NCBI GenBank assembly: GCA_003339415.1
Contig: PDHQ01000022.1
Coordinates: 186,001-250,000 of the forward strand
DNA from: Ophiocordyceps camponoti-saundersi (nom. inval.)
Taxonomy: Eukaryota; Ascomycota; Sordariomycetes; Hypocreales; Ophiocordycipitaceae
Length of the DNA stretch: 64,000 nucleotides
Direction of reading: 5' to 3'
Below the pieces are notes generated by a model that worked only from the letters and a program-made list of their open reading frames with translations, had not been told where the DNA came from and searched no databases. Positions 25,451 to 37,130 of the stretch are shown in pieces; positions within the stretch are counted from its first letter, which is position 1; each line of letters begins with the position of its first letter. A program made the position numbers and the translations under genes.

Positions 25451-26965
25451 CTAGTCGTCAAAGTAAACGCCCTTCTTGGCATGGATATCGATCGCGCCAC
25501 CTCGGAAGCTACCCTTCTTCTTCTTGTTCTTCTCCTTGGTAAAGTTCTTTCCTTTGGTGACGACAAGGTCCTCGTAGGCGCGGCGCGAATAGTCCATGGC
25601 GACGTACTCGTTGGACGCGAACTTTGCGTCTACCTGGACGTTCTTGGGGATGCGGGAGAAGCGCTGTCCCTTCGGCTGCGAAGCCTGGAGGAAGTAGGGA
25701 TCCGGGGGGAGAGGGGGGTTGGATATCGTCTTTTGCTTTGGTGAGCCATGGCCCAGCGTCTCGGACGAGTCGGTCGAAGTTTTGGCTCTCTTCTGCTCGG
25801 CTCTGGGCCTGGCGTCGATGGATGGAGATTCCGAGTCTGACACGGAGCTTGAGGAGGCAGACGACGAAGCGCTGTCAGACTCGGGCAGCGGCATCTCAGC
25901 GGCCATCTGAGCTTCGGCATCGCCGTCGGATTCCGAAGACTCGTCAGAGTCAGAGTCAGAGTCCGACGAGGAAGTGGACGACGAATCGGACGAAGAGAGG
26001 TCTTCAGAGTCGGGCAGCGGTAACTTGGCAGCCACGGCAAGCTCGGCTTCACTGTCAGATTCGGACTCGGAGTCAGAGTCGGATGACGGATCGGACGACG
26101 AGTCGGACGAAGAAGCGTCGGCCAAGACCTGTATTTCCATCTTCATCTCAGAATCGGATGCGGAGCTGGATGTGCTTGAGTCCACATGGTCACTCACAGT
26201 AGAGACGCCGGCTTTGCTCGACACTTTCTGCTTCTTTGTAGGCGGCAAGTCGCGTGAGTCAGAGGACGAGCCAGAGCTGACGATGGAGGAGCTGGAGCCG
26301 ACGGATGCCTTTTTGCGCTTCAGGGCGGAGGAGGCCGGCTTCGGAAGCAGTTGGCGGGCTTGATCGTTGTTACCGCTGTCACTTTCACTTTCACTTTCAC
26401 TCTCGCTGTCGCTGCTGCTGTCGCTGCTGGTGGTGCTCTCACCCTCGCTGTCGCTGTCGCTTCCGCTTTCACTCGAACTCTCACCCTCGCTGTCGCCGCC
26501 GCCGCTGCTGCTACTCTCGCTTTCACTGTCGTCATGTTTGGAGGATCTGTTAGTCAACATATCGACGTCCATCTCGGCAGCGACAAGTTCGTCTTTGGCC
26601 TGGCAGCGCGCCGCCTCCCAGAATATGTAGAGACCTTCGAGAGATTGACCGTCACTTTCCCTGGGGACAAGGTCTTTGTTCGGCTGCTTTCGCACACGCT
26701 GCTTTCTGAATACTCGAAGAGTTTCATCATAGGAGTGGGCGGCGAGAAATCGGTCGATCATATCCAGCAGATTCTCGGTAGGCTTTTCTTTGTCGTGACC
26801 ATCATCACCGCCTCTTTTCGGCTTCTTTCCCTTGGACCTGTTCCCCTTGACCATTTTCGCGTCGACGGCACTCTCGTTTGTATCTGCCTTACGTCTGTTA
26901 TCCTGGTTATTGGAGAAGAGCCAGGCTGGGGGAGGACGAGAGGATGAGGCGGCGGCGGCGGGCAT
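25451..26965 (-). CDS. srp40: SRP40/Nopp140-like nucleolar phosphoprotein (504 aa)
   Basis: Single-exon gene. Near residues 55-85 there is a LisH-like helix (TENLLDMIDRFLAAHSYDETL...). A long Ser/Asp/Glu-rich acidic region follows, interrupted by short basic or Pro/Lys segments, typical of casein-kinase-2 substrates. The last ~75 residues form the SRP40 C-terminal domain (FSRIPKNVQVDAKFASNEYVA, then GGAIDIHAKKGVYFDD). Nopp140/Srp40 proteins chaperone snoRNPs in the nucleolus. Start: the ATG at 26963-26965 (MPAAAASSS); a second in-frame ATG at 26852-26854 (MVKGNRSKG) could be used instead, and the frame upstream of 26965 has no ATG. The low-complexity acidic region produces several long antisense frames that are not genes. 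Divergent from the C3HC gene. Confidence 0.85.
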   Translation of the reverse strand: MPAAAASSSRPPPAWLFSNNQDNRRKADTNESAVDAKMVKGNRSKGKKPKRGGDDGHDKEKPTENLLDMIDRFLAAHSYDETLRVFRKQRVRKQPNKDLVPRESDGQSLEGLYIFWEAARCQAKDELVAAEMDVDMLTNRSSKHDDSESESSSSGGGDSEGESSSESGSDSDSEGESTTSSDSSSDSESESESESDSGNNDQARQLLPKPASSALKRKKASVGSSSSIVSSGSSSDSRDLPPTKKQKVSSKAGVSTVSDHVDSSTSSSASDSEMKMEIQVLADASSSDSSSDPSSDSDSESESDSEAELAVAAKLPLPDSEDLSSSDSSSTSSSDSDSDSDESSESDGDAEAQMAAEMPLPESDSASSSASSSSVSDSESPSIDARPRAEQKRAKTSTDSSETLGHGSPKQKTISNPPLPPDPYFLQASQPKGQRFSRIPKNVQVDAKFASNEYVAMDYSRRAYEDLVVTKGKNFTKEKNKKKKGSFRGGAIDIHAKKGVYFDD

Positions 26966-27427
26966 GTGACGAGATTTTAAACGTTGTCTTCCTTGCTTGT
27001 GAGTCAGATTTTTCGGCGACAAAACTCTTGACAGAGACTTTTGATACAGAGAAGACAACAGACCAATGGTTTTTTCCCCTCTTCGTCCTCTGCCAGGACC
27101 GTCGTAGGTGAGGCTCTTGCTTGCTTGACTTGGCTGGTGAGAAGGAAGACCCTGAGTCTCTCTGACTGATGGAGGGGAAAAAATAAATTGGGAAAGAAAG
27201 AAGCAAAGCTTTATCTTTATCTAGGATTAAATATTCGCCGATCTCCGAATCAGCCCCCTTCACTTCCCCATCCCCTTCCCTCAACACCATCACTCCTCGA
27301 CCTCACTGCCTGGTATTTACCTCTACAAACCGAGTAGCGACCATCATCATCGCGTCAAACAAACAAGGATGTGCACCTTCGCGTGAATTTCCCTTTTTCA
27401 TCTCAGCCTTGCTTATCACAGCAAACC
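26966..27427. promoter_or_regulatory. divergent promoter region, SRP40-like / C3HC zinc finger
   Basis: A 462-bp interval between two outward-transcribed genes, so it must hold both promoters and leaders. It contains an A/G-rich stretch near 27170-27210 and C/T-rich sequence toward the plus-strand start. No specific motif could be assigned. Confidence 0.5.
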
Positions 27428-28855
27428 ATGAACGCAACCAAGCGCAAGTTCAACGCTCTACTTCAAGGCCTCAGCAATCCTTCCGAAAGACCGACGATGG
27501 CGACCGAACACAATGGCGACGCAGCCCTCCTACTCAAGCGACGCCGACTCGGTCTCTCGGAACCGAACACGCCCAACAAGAACAGCATCAACCCTACTAA
27601 TAACATCAAGTTGCGCAACACAGTCACCAGCCCTTCCCCCCTTTCATCCCTCAAGAAGATAAGGCAGCCGCCTGAAGCACTCGTCAAATACTGCCCCGCC
27701 GATCGCAATGAGCTCCTCAGGAGGCTTTCCACCTTTCAGGAGCTCACGGAATGGACGCCTAAGCCAGACGAGGTCAATGAGGTCCAGTGGGCGAAGCGCG
27801 GATGGGTCTGTTGCGGGAAGGAAAAGGTCCGATGCCTTCTTTGCTCCAAGGAGCTGCTGGTTTCGCTCCAACCGACAGAGGCCGAAACGGATACCGGTCC
27901 GTTATTTCCTAAATTACTCACACCTTGCATAGCCGCTCTTGCTTGCGCCAGGCTGACCCAGAACCATACACAAGATTCTATCGTGGCCAAAGTCTGCGAA
28001 CTCATCGTTACCGCACACCAGCAAGACTGTCTCTGGCGGCAAAGATGCTGCGATGGTGAGCGTCCCTTCATTACTCGGGCGACACACTCATTCTGACTTC
28101 TATCCTTTCTAGATTCTCTGCTGCGTCTATCCTTCTCCAACGACAGAGCCGTTATAGCCAGCCTCCGACAGCGATACGACGAGCTCTGCTCCCGAGCCGC
28201 GTTCCTCCCCTACGAATTCAACCTACGGCTCCCCTCCGACATAGACATAGACCGTATACTCTCCCTCCTCCCACCCGACTTCTTCAAAGACTCGTCGTCT
28301 CCCGACGTCAATAGGCCAGCCCTGGCCTTGGCCCTCATGGGCTGGCAGGGCCTCTCCCATCCGCGTCTCGGCGCCGTCCCCAACTCGGCTTCGTGTCACA
28401 CGTGTCTCCGGAGGCTGGGTCTGTGGATGTTCAAGAGCAAAGAGGTAGCCGAAGACGGCACCGTTCTCGTCCCCGCTCCCATGGAGCACCTCGATCCCCT
28501 CCGCGAGCATCGCTTCTTCTGTCCCTGGAAGAGCGCCGAGGTCCAGAGTAGAGGTGCCAAATCCGCGTGGAGCATGCTGTTGCAGACCTTGGTCAATGAC
28601 GCCAGCCTGCGCAGTCTGTACGAGGGTCGGTCCGCAACGGCCAGTACGCCAACTGCCGTCGCGTTCAACGTCGCCGGCGGGAACGAGGCGGACGAGGCGG
28701 ACGAAAAAGCTCGCGATGCCAAGGACAAGGAGCGCTGGGCCAGACTAAGGAAAGTCAAGAGTCTTTTCGATACCAAGGGTGCCAAGATGCTGAGGCGCTC
28801 TGTTTCCATCAACCGACCTGATGCAGGACAGTCTGAGATTCCTAGCGGTGCGTAG
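27428..28855 (+). CDS. C3HC zinc finger / Rsm1-family protein (456 aa, 2 exons)
   Basis: Exons 27428-28055 and 28113-28855; the 57-nt intron (GTGAGC...CTAG) joins WRQRCCDDSLLRLSF, a characteristic segment of the family. The N-terminal half contains the C3HC zinc-finger region (YCPADRNELLRRLSTF..., then GWVCCGKEKVRCLLCSKEL, roughly residues 90-140). The second half contains the Rsm1-type repeat with SCHTCLRRLGLW and a later FFCPW motif. Relatives are fission-yeast Rsm1, linked to mRNA export, and animal NIPA/ZC3HC1, a nuclear basket/F-box-like factor. The family assignment is firm; the exact role in this fungus is inferred. The N-terminus is basic and Ser/Asn-rich with a KRRR nuclear-localisation-like cluster. 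Confidence 0.88.
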
Positions 28856-29699
28856 GTGTTGGAGTAGGTGGGTGGGCATGCAGGCGGGAGAAGGCTCGCG
28901 GCTTATGACGCGGGATGGTGTTTTGGTGCTTCTTTTTTTTTCTATTTCCTTTTGCTGCCTTAGTTTAATGTCACATATTCTATCCGTCCTGTGCATTAGA
29001 GCAACGGTGCTTGCGTTGGTAAAAAATAGGAAACAAAAGCGTTGCTCAACACCAAAAAAAACGTCGCACCGCCATGCATCGTGACAACAAATTTCCCACC
29101 GATTCTTCATCTCCCAACAATCCTCTCTCAGGGCCTCACTCTGGTGCATGCACTCATGGGATATCTCCAGTACAGAAGAGAAAGAAGATGAAAAAAATAG
29201 ATCGCAAGCCTATGCACATCACATGAGTATAAAAACATCAAAAAGAATCAAAAAAATGATCATCCTGTCCCCGACCTGGGACTCCAGGCGGCACTGCACT
29301 TCAGGCCACTGGCCCTACTATCATCGTCAAGATATGGCATCACACGGGGGGGTGGAGGAGGAGAGGGGTATGGGAAGGGGGGGGCGGCCCAGAAATCAAC
29401 CGTAACGCCTATGCCTATCCCAATACAAAGGAAAACTTGTACCAGAACGCCGATTCGAACCCAGACCTTGGCGATGACCGGTTAAGGATGATCGGTGCCA
29501 CAGCCAGTTGAGTTAAACCCCCCTGACTGGGCTGTCGACATGAGCTTTGAAGAAGTTGTATATAAGGCGTGACCGTGCTCAAGGTTAGGTGGCGCGGCAG
29601 TGGCTGGAGCAAACGCGGCCGCGGCGGCGGCGGCGGCGGCGGCGGTGAACACGGCTGGTGAGGGAGCTGTTATGTCCTTGCAAGCAGTGGCGGAAAGGG
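28856..29699. other. convergent intergenic region with CGG microsatellite and tRNA-like remnant
   Basis: No gene seen. There are poly-T and poly-A tracts (28930-28960, 29050-29065), a G-rich stretch near 29345-29390, and a (CGG)n microsatellite of about nine units at 29620-29646. The segment at about 29440-29525 carries sequences resembling RNA polymerase III A and B boxes on the minus strand but does not fold as a tRNA. Confidence 0.5.
29620..29646. repeat. (CGG)n trinucleotide microsatellite
   Basis: About nine uninterrupted CGG units following a NotI-like GCGGCCGC, just 3' of the EngB-type GTPase gene, in non-coding DNA. Confidence 0.85.
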
Positions 29700-30773
29700 T
29701 CAAGGACAAGCCAGCTGGATCTCATCAAAGGGAACGACGCGGCCACCGTATGAACCTTTATCACGCATGAGTTCGAAGCCGTCTCTGCGAAGCTGCAAGC
29801 CGGCTGTTTCCAAGACAGCAACGCGGACGCCGCCCATGCCGCCAGTATTGCCGATGTTGCCTGGGGCGGCGATGGCGGCCGAGATGACAAAGACGGGCAC
29901 GTCCCGGGACCGCAGCATCACGGACACGGCTTTTGCCATGTCGGCGCAGCGGCTGGGCCATGAGTGACGATATTTATCGGCCTTTGTCAGGGCGACGACG
30001 ACCTTGACCTCCCGCTCGGCCAGCATCTCCAGCATCCACTGGTCATCGGCCGTAGGCTGTTGCTTGTCCGACGACAGAAGCAACAAGGCACCGCGGAATG
30101 CCGTCCGCTTCTCCATGTACTTGAGAATACTCTGGCCCCAGCTTTCGCGGCTCATGTGGCCGTAGCCGGGCGTGTCGATTACCCTCAGGCTGTACCTGGG
30201 CGGAGCTTGCCCCTTGCGAATGAGGCTGGGAGGGATGGACGGCTGCGGGCCGACGCCAAAGGCGTGCATGAGTGTCGTCTTACCGGGAAGCCGGCTCACT
30301 CTACAGGCATCGCGCCTGCAGAGAAGAGCATTGATGAAAGTCGACTTGCCGACGTTAGAGGCGCCCATGACCAGTATCTCAGGAATGTGCTCATTAATCG
30401 GATGCTGTCTGAGATTCTCGGCCGAGTACAGATAGCTGCAGCCTTTTCCTTGGAAAAAGTCTCTGGCTTTGAAAAGCGTGTGTGCTTGAGACTTGGTAAC
30501 CCTGGTGGAGAGCTCGCCCCCGGGCATCTGTTGGATGACATTACAATCTCTGAGAGACCGGTGATTCGGTCCAAGGCCGTCTGTTACAGGTGTATCGATC
30601 GCCCTCCGACGCCCGTAGTTAAGTCCGGACAGCTTACTTGTGGGCGGCGCTGTGCAGTCGGCATCAATGACATGATGTCCACGATGGCCAGAGGCGGAGA
30701 CGGAGAAAGACGCAGAGACGAGAACGGTATGACGAGAAGCCTTCCGTAGTATAGGCCGCCAGGAAGTCAGCAT
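29700..30773 (-). CDS. EngB/YihA-type GTP-binding protein, mitochondrial (357 aa)
   Basis: Single-exon TRAFAC GTPase of the EngB family. Nucleotide-binding motifs occur in order: G1 GASNVGKST, G2 around PGKTTLMHAFG, G3 DTPGYG, G4 TKAD and G5 near ISAAI. In bacteria EngB/YsxC acts in ribosome assembly. Fungal versions with an N-terminal extension are thought to serve mitochondrial ribosomes; here the first ~40 residues (MLTSWRPILRKASRH...) are rich in Arg, Ser and His with no acidic residues, as in a matrix-targeting peptide. The mitochondrial role is inference from this leader and from the family. The ATG at 30773 opens the frame. Divergent from the AlkB-like gene 333 bp away. Confidence 0.88.
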   Translation of the reverse strand: MLTSWRPILRKASRHTVLVSASFSVSASGHRGHHVIDADCTAPPTSKLSGLNYGRRRAIDTPVTDGLGPNHRSLRDCNVIQQMPGGELSTRVTKSQAHTLFKARDFFQGKGCSYLYSAENLRQHPINEHIPEILVMGASNVGKSTFINALLCRRDACRVSRLPGKTTLMHAFGVGPQPSIPPSLIRKGQAPPRYSLRVIDTPGYGHMSRESWGQSILKYMEKRTAFRGALLLLSSDKQQPTADDQWMLEMLAEREVKVVVALTKADKYRHSWPSRCADMAKAVSVMLRSRDVPVFVISAAIAAPGNIGNTGGMGGVRVAVLETAGLQLRRDGFELMRDKGSYGGRVVPFDEIQLACP

Positions 30774-31106
30774 CCTGGCTGTCGGCGGGAAGTCTCAAAC
30801 GATCATCTTGTCATAACGGGGAGGAGGTTTTGCTTTGAGGGGAGAATTTTGCAGCGCAGGTTGTTTGTGTGTCTGCCGAGGCTTGTCGTTGAAAGTGGAG
30901 GCAGTGTCTTAATCATGTATTAATAACACTGAACGTCAGTGAATCACTGTTAAACATGACGGAGGGGGAAGGAGAGAAGGGGTGGAGGCTGACATAGCAC
31001 GTGTTATTGTTAGCGCCATCACAATACGGAGTAACAAGGTTAACAATAAGCTCTCGTACTCGAGTGCTATTCGCACTTAGCCATCATTACTCGTACGGTC
31101 GTACCC
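30774..31106. promoter_or_regulatory. divergent promoter region, EngB GTPase / AlkB-like gene
   Basis: A 333-bp interval between two outward-facing genes. It includes a CACGTG E-box-like hexamer near 30999 and a near-palindromic AACACTGAACGTCAGTG segment near 30925-30945. No motif function is established. Confidence 0.45.
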
Positions 31107-32298
31107 ATGTCAGCTTTCGCCGGCACATCATTCGCACCTATCGTGAACTTCCTCGGCAAGCGGTCCTTCATCAACGCAATGGCTTCCAGCGTCAACAGAG
31201 ATAGCAACCTACTCTCCGACCTCGACGCTCATGAGCAGCCACCCGCCTCCCTCCGCGCTACGTGGAAGCAACTGACGCGCCTCGAGCCGGAGGCAAGCCG
31301 CATCGACGACCCCCGGTCCGAAGAGTCGGGCTTCGTCCGCGTCGGAGCCATCAGCCGCGAGAGCCAAGCCCATGCCTTTTCACACCTACGGCGGGGCCTT
31401 GATAGCGATGCCTGCGATATGACGCCAATCTTTCATCACCCCCTGCTGCCAGGTCCGTTATCCCAGTCCCATCGTTTCTGCATCGTTCGGCTGAGGCGCC
31501 ACTTCATCTTGATGTACTGACCCATATGTGTCCGCAGGCCTCCTCGTCGTGCCCTCACTACTCCCTCCAACCGTACAGGCTGTCTTGTTGGATAGAATGC
31601 TGCATCGCGACCTCGGCGATCGAAAGCATCGCACCAACATGCACCTCCACTACGACGTACCCTACCCCGGCGCGACTCCAACCGCCGACGCCGACGACGG
31701 CTCCCGCTCTCTCTTCTCCCTAACCCCCGACACTCCCGAACTATTCCGGCCCAAGGACCCGACCGTGCACAAGCCCCTCTCCGCCAGGCAGGTCCTGCAA
31801 CGTCGCCTGCACTGGCTCACCCTCGGCGGCCAGTACGACTGGACAAACCGCGTCTACCCCCCGGAACCGCCGCCCGCCTTCCCGGCCGACCTCGCCCGTT
31901 TCCTCGAGGCCCTCTTCCCAGATACGCTGGCTCAGGCCGCTATTGTGAACCTGTACAGTCCCGGCGACACCATGATGGTCCACCGCGATGTCAGCGAGCA
32001 CGTCGATCGCGGACTTGTCAGCCTCAGCCTCGGCTGCGATGCCCTCTTCCTCATCGCCCCTGATGAACCCGACGTCCGCGACAAATGCTATCTGCTCCTG
32101 CGCCTACGCTCTGGTGACGCCATCTACATGACAAACGAAGCTCGACGCGCATGGCACGGCGTGCCGAAAGTCATCCGTGGCACCTGCCCCAGCCACCTCG
32201 AGGCCTGGCCTGCCCGTCACGATGGCCTCTTCAGGCAGTGGGAAGGCTGGATGAAGAATAAGAGGGTTAACCTCAACGTCAGGCAGATGAGCGACTGA
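31107..32298 (+). CDS. AlkB-like 2-oxoglutarate/Fe(II) dioxygenase (368 aa, 2 exons)
   Basis: Exons 31107-31452 and 31538-32298; the 85-nt intron rejoins the frame as PLLPG-LLVVPSLL. This is an ALKBH1-type AlkB domain. A substrate-side region is followed by NLYSPGDTMMVHRDVSEH, containing the HxD iron ligands, then SLSLGCDALFLI. The third iron ligand is the His in RAWHGVPKV, and the 2-oxoglutarate-binding arginines lie in the C-terminal segment RVNLNVRQ. AlkB proteins remove methyl groups from nucleic acids; the ALKBH1 branch has been linked to tRNA and mitochondrial functions, so substrate is not predictable from sequence. An alternative in-frame start is the ATG at 31179 (MASSVNRD). The first 24 residues could act as an organelle leader. 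Confidence 0.88.
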
Positions 32299-32479
32299 CT
32301 GCGAGTAAATCCATCGCTTCACATTTATACATGCTGGCTGGCTAAAGAAGTACCGCCCAACGCTCCTATCTCTATATCTTCGCTCTCGGGCGTCTCCATG
32401 CATGAAAGATGACGAAAAAGTAATGCGGATGGTCCCAAGGTGAATTTTACTCACCCTCTCTCCCCAGCCTCTGGTCGCT

Positions 32480-35400
32480 TCATGCTAAGCCGAAGCCCTG
32501 GGCATTCTCGAGCGCCATAGTAAGCCTGTCCCTGAGCACCTCCTTATCCTTATACTCGGGTAAGAGCAGGATACCATAGCACGTGTACGCCGAGGGCAGG
32601 TGCCCACGTGGGTCTTGCTCCCCGTTCCGCTGCACCACGAAATTGAGGTTCCGCATGCCTCCGACGGGCACTCGTTCCGAGGCCGTGACGAACTTGAGCA
32701 GCTTGCGCTTCATCCTGTCATCAAAACGCTTGACCACTGACCAAAAGTCCTTGACGGTACGATGAGAGGCGTTCCACCCCTCCAACCGCGTATATCGTCG
32801 CAACTCCGAGACGTCGATCTCCTGGACGCCCTCAATCATGCATTGGAGGACGGAAGGCGACAAGAGCGTGAGCGACTTGGCATCCAAACAGGCCCGAAAA
32901 CCACGCTCGAAGGCCGAGAACTGCGGCCGCACCGAAATGTCCGTCAGGTAGCGGACATAGTCGCTCACGTATTCGTTACGATTGGCCTTCGTCACCAACG
33001 GCGCCTCGTTCGCAGCCGCGGCCGGCGACCTTGGCGAGGGCCCGATCGGGAGCGCCTGCGGCCATGACGAATCGTCGCTGGTCATCAGTCGCGTTACGTC
33101 GCTCCCAAACGCCGCAACGGAAAACTCGTAGGTCCTCGCAAAAACATCCTCGATCAGCCCATTGCGTTCGTCCCAGTCCAGTAGCGCGGAGAGCCCACTC
33201 GAGAGCTCTGGCCAGGCGTCGGCGATGTGGTGCAAGTCATCGACCGGCTGACCAAGCAGCTTCCTGTATAGGGCCTTGGGAAAGGTCACCGGTAGCGTCA
33301 AGCCGTTGTATACAGCGAGCGATACCAGCAGCCCCATCATCTCAAACTTCCAATCTTCGACTGTAGAGCCCGGTACGAACCAGGCTGCCCGAGTTCTCTC
33401 GTCGATGGCAAAGGCACCGAAATCGGGATTCAGGCACTCGGCTATGGCCATCCGAAAGAACTCTAGCTGTACGCCGCCCGAGTCGACACCTTGCTCGCCC
33501 CCGTCTTCCCCGAGGTGTATCTTTAACGGCCGCAAAAGCTCTCTCTCCTGTCGTCTCCAGAGCTGATCAAATGCATCCCGCAAAATGTTTTTTCGACTAA
33601 TGTCGAGCACCAGGTACTTGGAGGACGCCGTCTTCAGCATTTCTTGCAATACCCTTTTGTGGTGAGGATTCGTCACCAGACTGCCAGGATCGATGATGGC
33701 AGACATTCTCGTCCTGAGGGAGTTCGACTCTTCGAAACTCTTGCTCATCCTGGATAAGTTCAAAGCGCGAAAATAGCTAACGAGCGTCTCAGGATTGAAG
33801 AGATACGGGTAGTCCAGGAGGTGCCGCCTCCGCCTCGTTGAGGTGAACGCCGCCCAATTCACCGACACCATGACGTCCAGCCGCTCAGACAGGTAATCCA
33901 CACGAAATTGTAAATCGCCCAAGACAAGCGAAGTCCTGTGTTCATCTGTAGATTTTTAGCCTAAGTAATCAATCACCCCAGCGCTCCGACATGTCAACTC
34001 ACACAATATTGCCATCAGAGATAAAGCTCCAAAGAATGGGCCATCACATGGGAACTCGGCCTCGCCGTCCCATTCCTGCAGCAAGATCGTCTTCGACCAA
34101 TCCAAGAGAAGCGTAGGCACACGCGTTTCGTGAAGGCGACGCTCGGCAGGAGTGAAGTCCAATATACGGATGGAGTCTGAGCTCGCGCGTTCGAGCTGAC
34201 TCAGTAACGGGCCAAGCACATCCAGGTCGCCCCTGGGGCGCTCCAATATGCTAGATTCAGAAAGGGCGATTTCAGAAAAGCGTTTGCGAGCGTTGATGAC
34301 GCAGAAGAGGCGCCGCGCCAGCCTGAGGGCGAGTTCGTCGGAAAAGACGTCATCGAACGCAAGGCACACGGGGGGCGGCTGTTGAGCTCCGATGCCATCA
34401 GCGGCCAAGACCAGGCCGTTGGAGCGAATGCGCGATATGTCGCACAGAGTTTTCGAGTCCGAAACGCAGGGAACTACTGCTACCAGGGTGTGCAGGCACA
34501 CGGATAAGACGCAGCCAGTCTCGAAGTCAGACAAGGATTCGACGCGACCGTCAAAAATGCTTTTGAACTGCGAGTGGACATGCTTGAGCGAGTCCGGCGG
34601 CGCGAAGAGACTGCCGGCAGCCAGCCACAGGCTATGGAGCACCAAAGTCGGCGCTGCGCGGGTCAGTCGCAACATGCAATACCAGAGCGTGTGCGAGTCA
34701 TAGAGCTTGCCGTCTCTCGTGAATGACTGCACAAGAGACCGAGGGTTGCTCAAAACATCGAAGATTGTTTGCTCGTTGAAAGCTTTCCATTGCGTCTTGG
34801 GGACAGCCGATCCCGGCCGTTTCCGTCGGCGCAGCCGGCAAGGCTTATTCTGGGGAATTGGGTAGGCCTCGACAACATTGTCGGGTCTCATAGGCGACAT
34901 TTCCGACGTACGATCCTCCTCAAGGGTGTCACAGATGAAGTCGATAAGCTCGACGTCAAGTCGGCGAAGAGACTGCGGCAGAGGACAATCGATCTCAAGT
35001 GTATCCGCTACCGACACCGTGTCCCGCACGTCGGCGTCGGTCAATTCGTCCAGCCTATCCTCAACGATGCCAGTGACGGGATCAATCGCTTTGTCTTCAC
35101 TGACGTGTCCTTGTTCTGCGGATCCCAGATCCTCTTGTTTGACGTCTCGAACGGGAAGAGAGGTAGGACATGGCACATTGTCGAAGAATGCCGGCTGCTT
35201 CAACTGCAATTCAGGCACCCCCCGGGCGATGACGCCAGGAACGATCTTAGCGCGCTTATCGAGTAAACCATTCCCAGTGGCACTCCTACTTGACGGCTTC
35301 GCCGCATCCGCGACGTTGGGTTCCGGTAGCGGCTCAAATGACGCTGTCCTGTTTGACATAGGGGATGAAGGGTTGTGACAGGAGCTTCTGGAACCAACAA

Positions 35401-36377
35401 GATTGGTCGAAGAGTTCCTCGAAGACGGTGCGGCATCTATCTGGGAAACGGTCGAAGATGACTCCTCAGACAGCTCCCCGATCGAGGGGGGTTCATGTTG
35501 GGCAACTAGCGAAGACTGGCCTTGGTTGGATGAAACCGGACAGTCTGCCTCGTGCAACTTCTTGAACATGTACTCAACGCCTAGAGGTGTCAGCCACTCG
35601 AGCATTTTGAACGCTACAGTCCCAAAAGCGGCGGCAGCGAAAGATCGATAGTCTATTTGAACAGGGAGCTCGTGCATGCCCAACTTTTGGGAGGAGGGCG
35701 AGCCATCATCAGCCGGCCGACGGTTGAGTTCGTCCTGGCGTTGGCGAGGGGAGCGAGAAACGATGCGAACGGGCCTGGGGTAGCTTTTCTGTCCCTTGGC
35801 ATATGAGGGCTTGGAAGCTGTAGGCGGCGCCGAGGCGAAGCGGACGGAGAAGTCAAGGTTATTGACGGCAGAGGGCGGTTCCCTGGATCGGTGCAAGTAA
35901 GGGCAGAGGCCATTCTCAGGAGAATCCTGGCTTGCGAGGTAGACGGCCAGGGTGCGCGCGCTTGTAGTACTGTATCGCTGGACGACGGCTTGCCCGGCCA
36001 CCCGCCTGCGAGATGTGAAGCAGCTCGACGTATTACATTGATGGTTACAACAGCCTGTGCGAAGTTGGACGACGTAGCTACAAGGGTTGAGAGTCAGCGC
36101 CAGCATCACACAGGAGAAGGACGGCGAGGCCGACTGACCGGTCGACGAGTAGCTGAAAGTCGTGACGGCGGCTAGCCTTGTGAATGGCGTATACGCGACG
36201 TGGGTTGTCGATGTCCTGAACGAGATGTCGCATCTCAGGGGGAGCGTCGTCAGGCAGAAGAGGAAAGGGGGCCTCCTGCCAGAGTCCTGCAGTCAGGTCT
36301 CTGAGCAGATTTGTGTGGCTATTGGAATGAGCATCGTGGCGGGAGTCGGCGGCGACGGTATGCGTCAGGGGGTTCAT
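32480..36377 (-). CDS. HECT-type E3 ubiquitin ligase with N-terminal AZUL zinc finger (1259 aa, 3 exons)
   Basis: Exons 36377-36139, 36077-34003 and 33945-32480; introns are 61 and 57 nt. The first splice joins DFQLLVDR to YVVQLRTGCCNHQCNTSSC, completing an AZUL-type Cys-rich zinc finger (about residues 75-140) as in UBE3A. A long, probably disordered Ser/Pro region follows, then a helical region. The C-terminal HECT domain covers roughly residues 880-1259 and includes HLGEDGGEQGVDSGGVQLEF. The catalytic Cys, about residue 1227, lies in LPSAYTCYGILLLPEY. HECT enzymes take ubiquitin from E2 as a thioester on that Cys and pass it to substrate. The architecture is closest to UBE3A/Hul4-type ligases; substrates are unknown. 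The ATG at 36377 is chosen because it precedes the conserved first-exon helix without an upstream in-frame alternative nearby. Confidence 0.88.
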
Positions 36378-37130
36378 GGTTCCGGTGTATGGACGGGAGG
36401 ACTACTCAAGCGGAAGGCGCAGCACGGCGCATGGTGCGGTAGTGAGGCCGTCTGGGAGAGGCGAAATGATATCTATGAACAAACGTAGGCGACGAGAGAG
36501 AAAAGGAGAGTCTGTGATGGACAGGAAAAAGCAGAATGACATGCATGGGGTGAAGAGATGAGGTGTGACTGGAAGAAGAGTGACGGAGAACTTGGGGTGG
36601 TTAGAGTACCGGGTAGGTCCACGCGCAGGCATGGTGGCTCTGGTGGATCACGGTCAAGAAAAGGAGCGGCTCGCAGGCGGGCGATTCCGGATTGACAAGT
36701 AGACGAGTGATTCTTTTTTTTTTTTTGAAATTATTTCTTCTTGTTTCTCTTTGCCTGTTGTGTCGTCCTAATTCCTTCTCGGTCAGGGATGGTCTGGCTG
36801 CTCCCGAGGTGTACTCGTTAACATATGTACAAGATGCGGTTCTTGCTTACACCATCCACCTACTATATTCCGACTCGGCGTACCGAGTAGAGCGTGCTTT
36901 CTGCAGTGCCAGTGCGATAGTGCCTACCAACAGGTACCTACAGGTCGGTAAAGGTAAGGTCCCGCATTGTCCGCATGGACCAATCACTCCAAAACCCACC
37001 TCGCCTCGCCACACACACACACACACATCGTCTCTCTCTTCCACCCATCATCAACGGCTAAAATACCTACCTACCTATTTACATACATGCATACATTTCG
37101 TCTCCTCTCGCCAGAATAAAACACAGCGCC
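36378..37130. promoter_or_regulatory. divergent promoter region, HECT ligase / Rei1-like gene
   Basis: A 753-bp interval. Contains a T(10+) run near 36714-36725, an (AC)n microsatellite near 37014-37027 and CCTA repeats near 37059-37078, then the leader of the Rei1-like gene. No gene seen. Confidence 0.5.

Noticed and set aside
25624..26947. Several long plus-strand open frames opposite the SRP40-like gene
   Set aside because: They are by-products of the repetitive Ser/Asp/Glu codons on the minus strand and consist of low-complexity Arg/Pro/Leu sequence.
29440..29525. Functional tRNA on the minus strand
   Set aside because: The A-box- and B-box-like sequences are present, but the T-stem (CTGG against GGCG) and the acceptor stem do not pair, and no D-arm forms.
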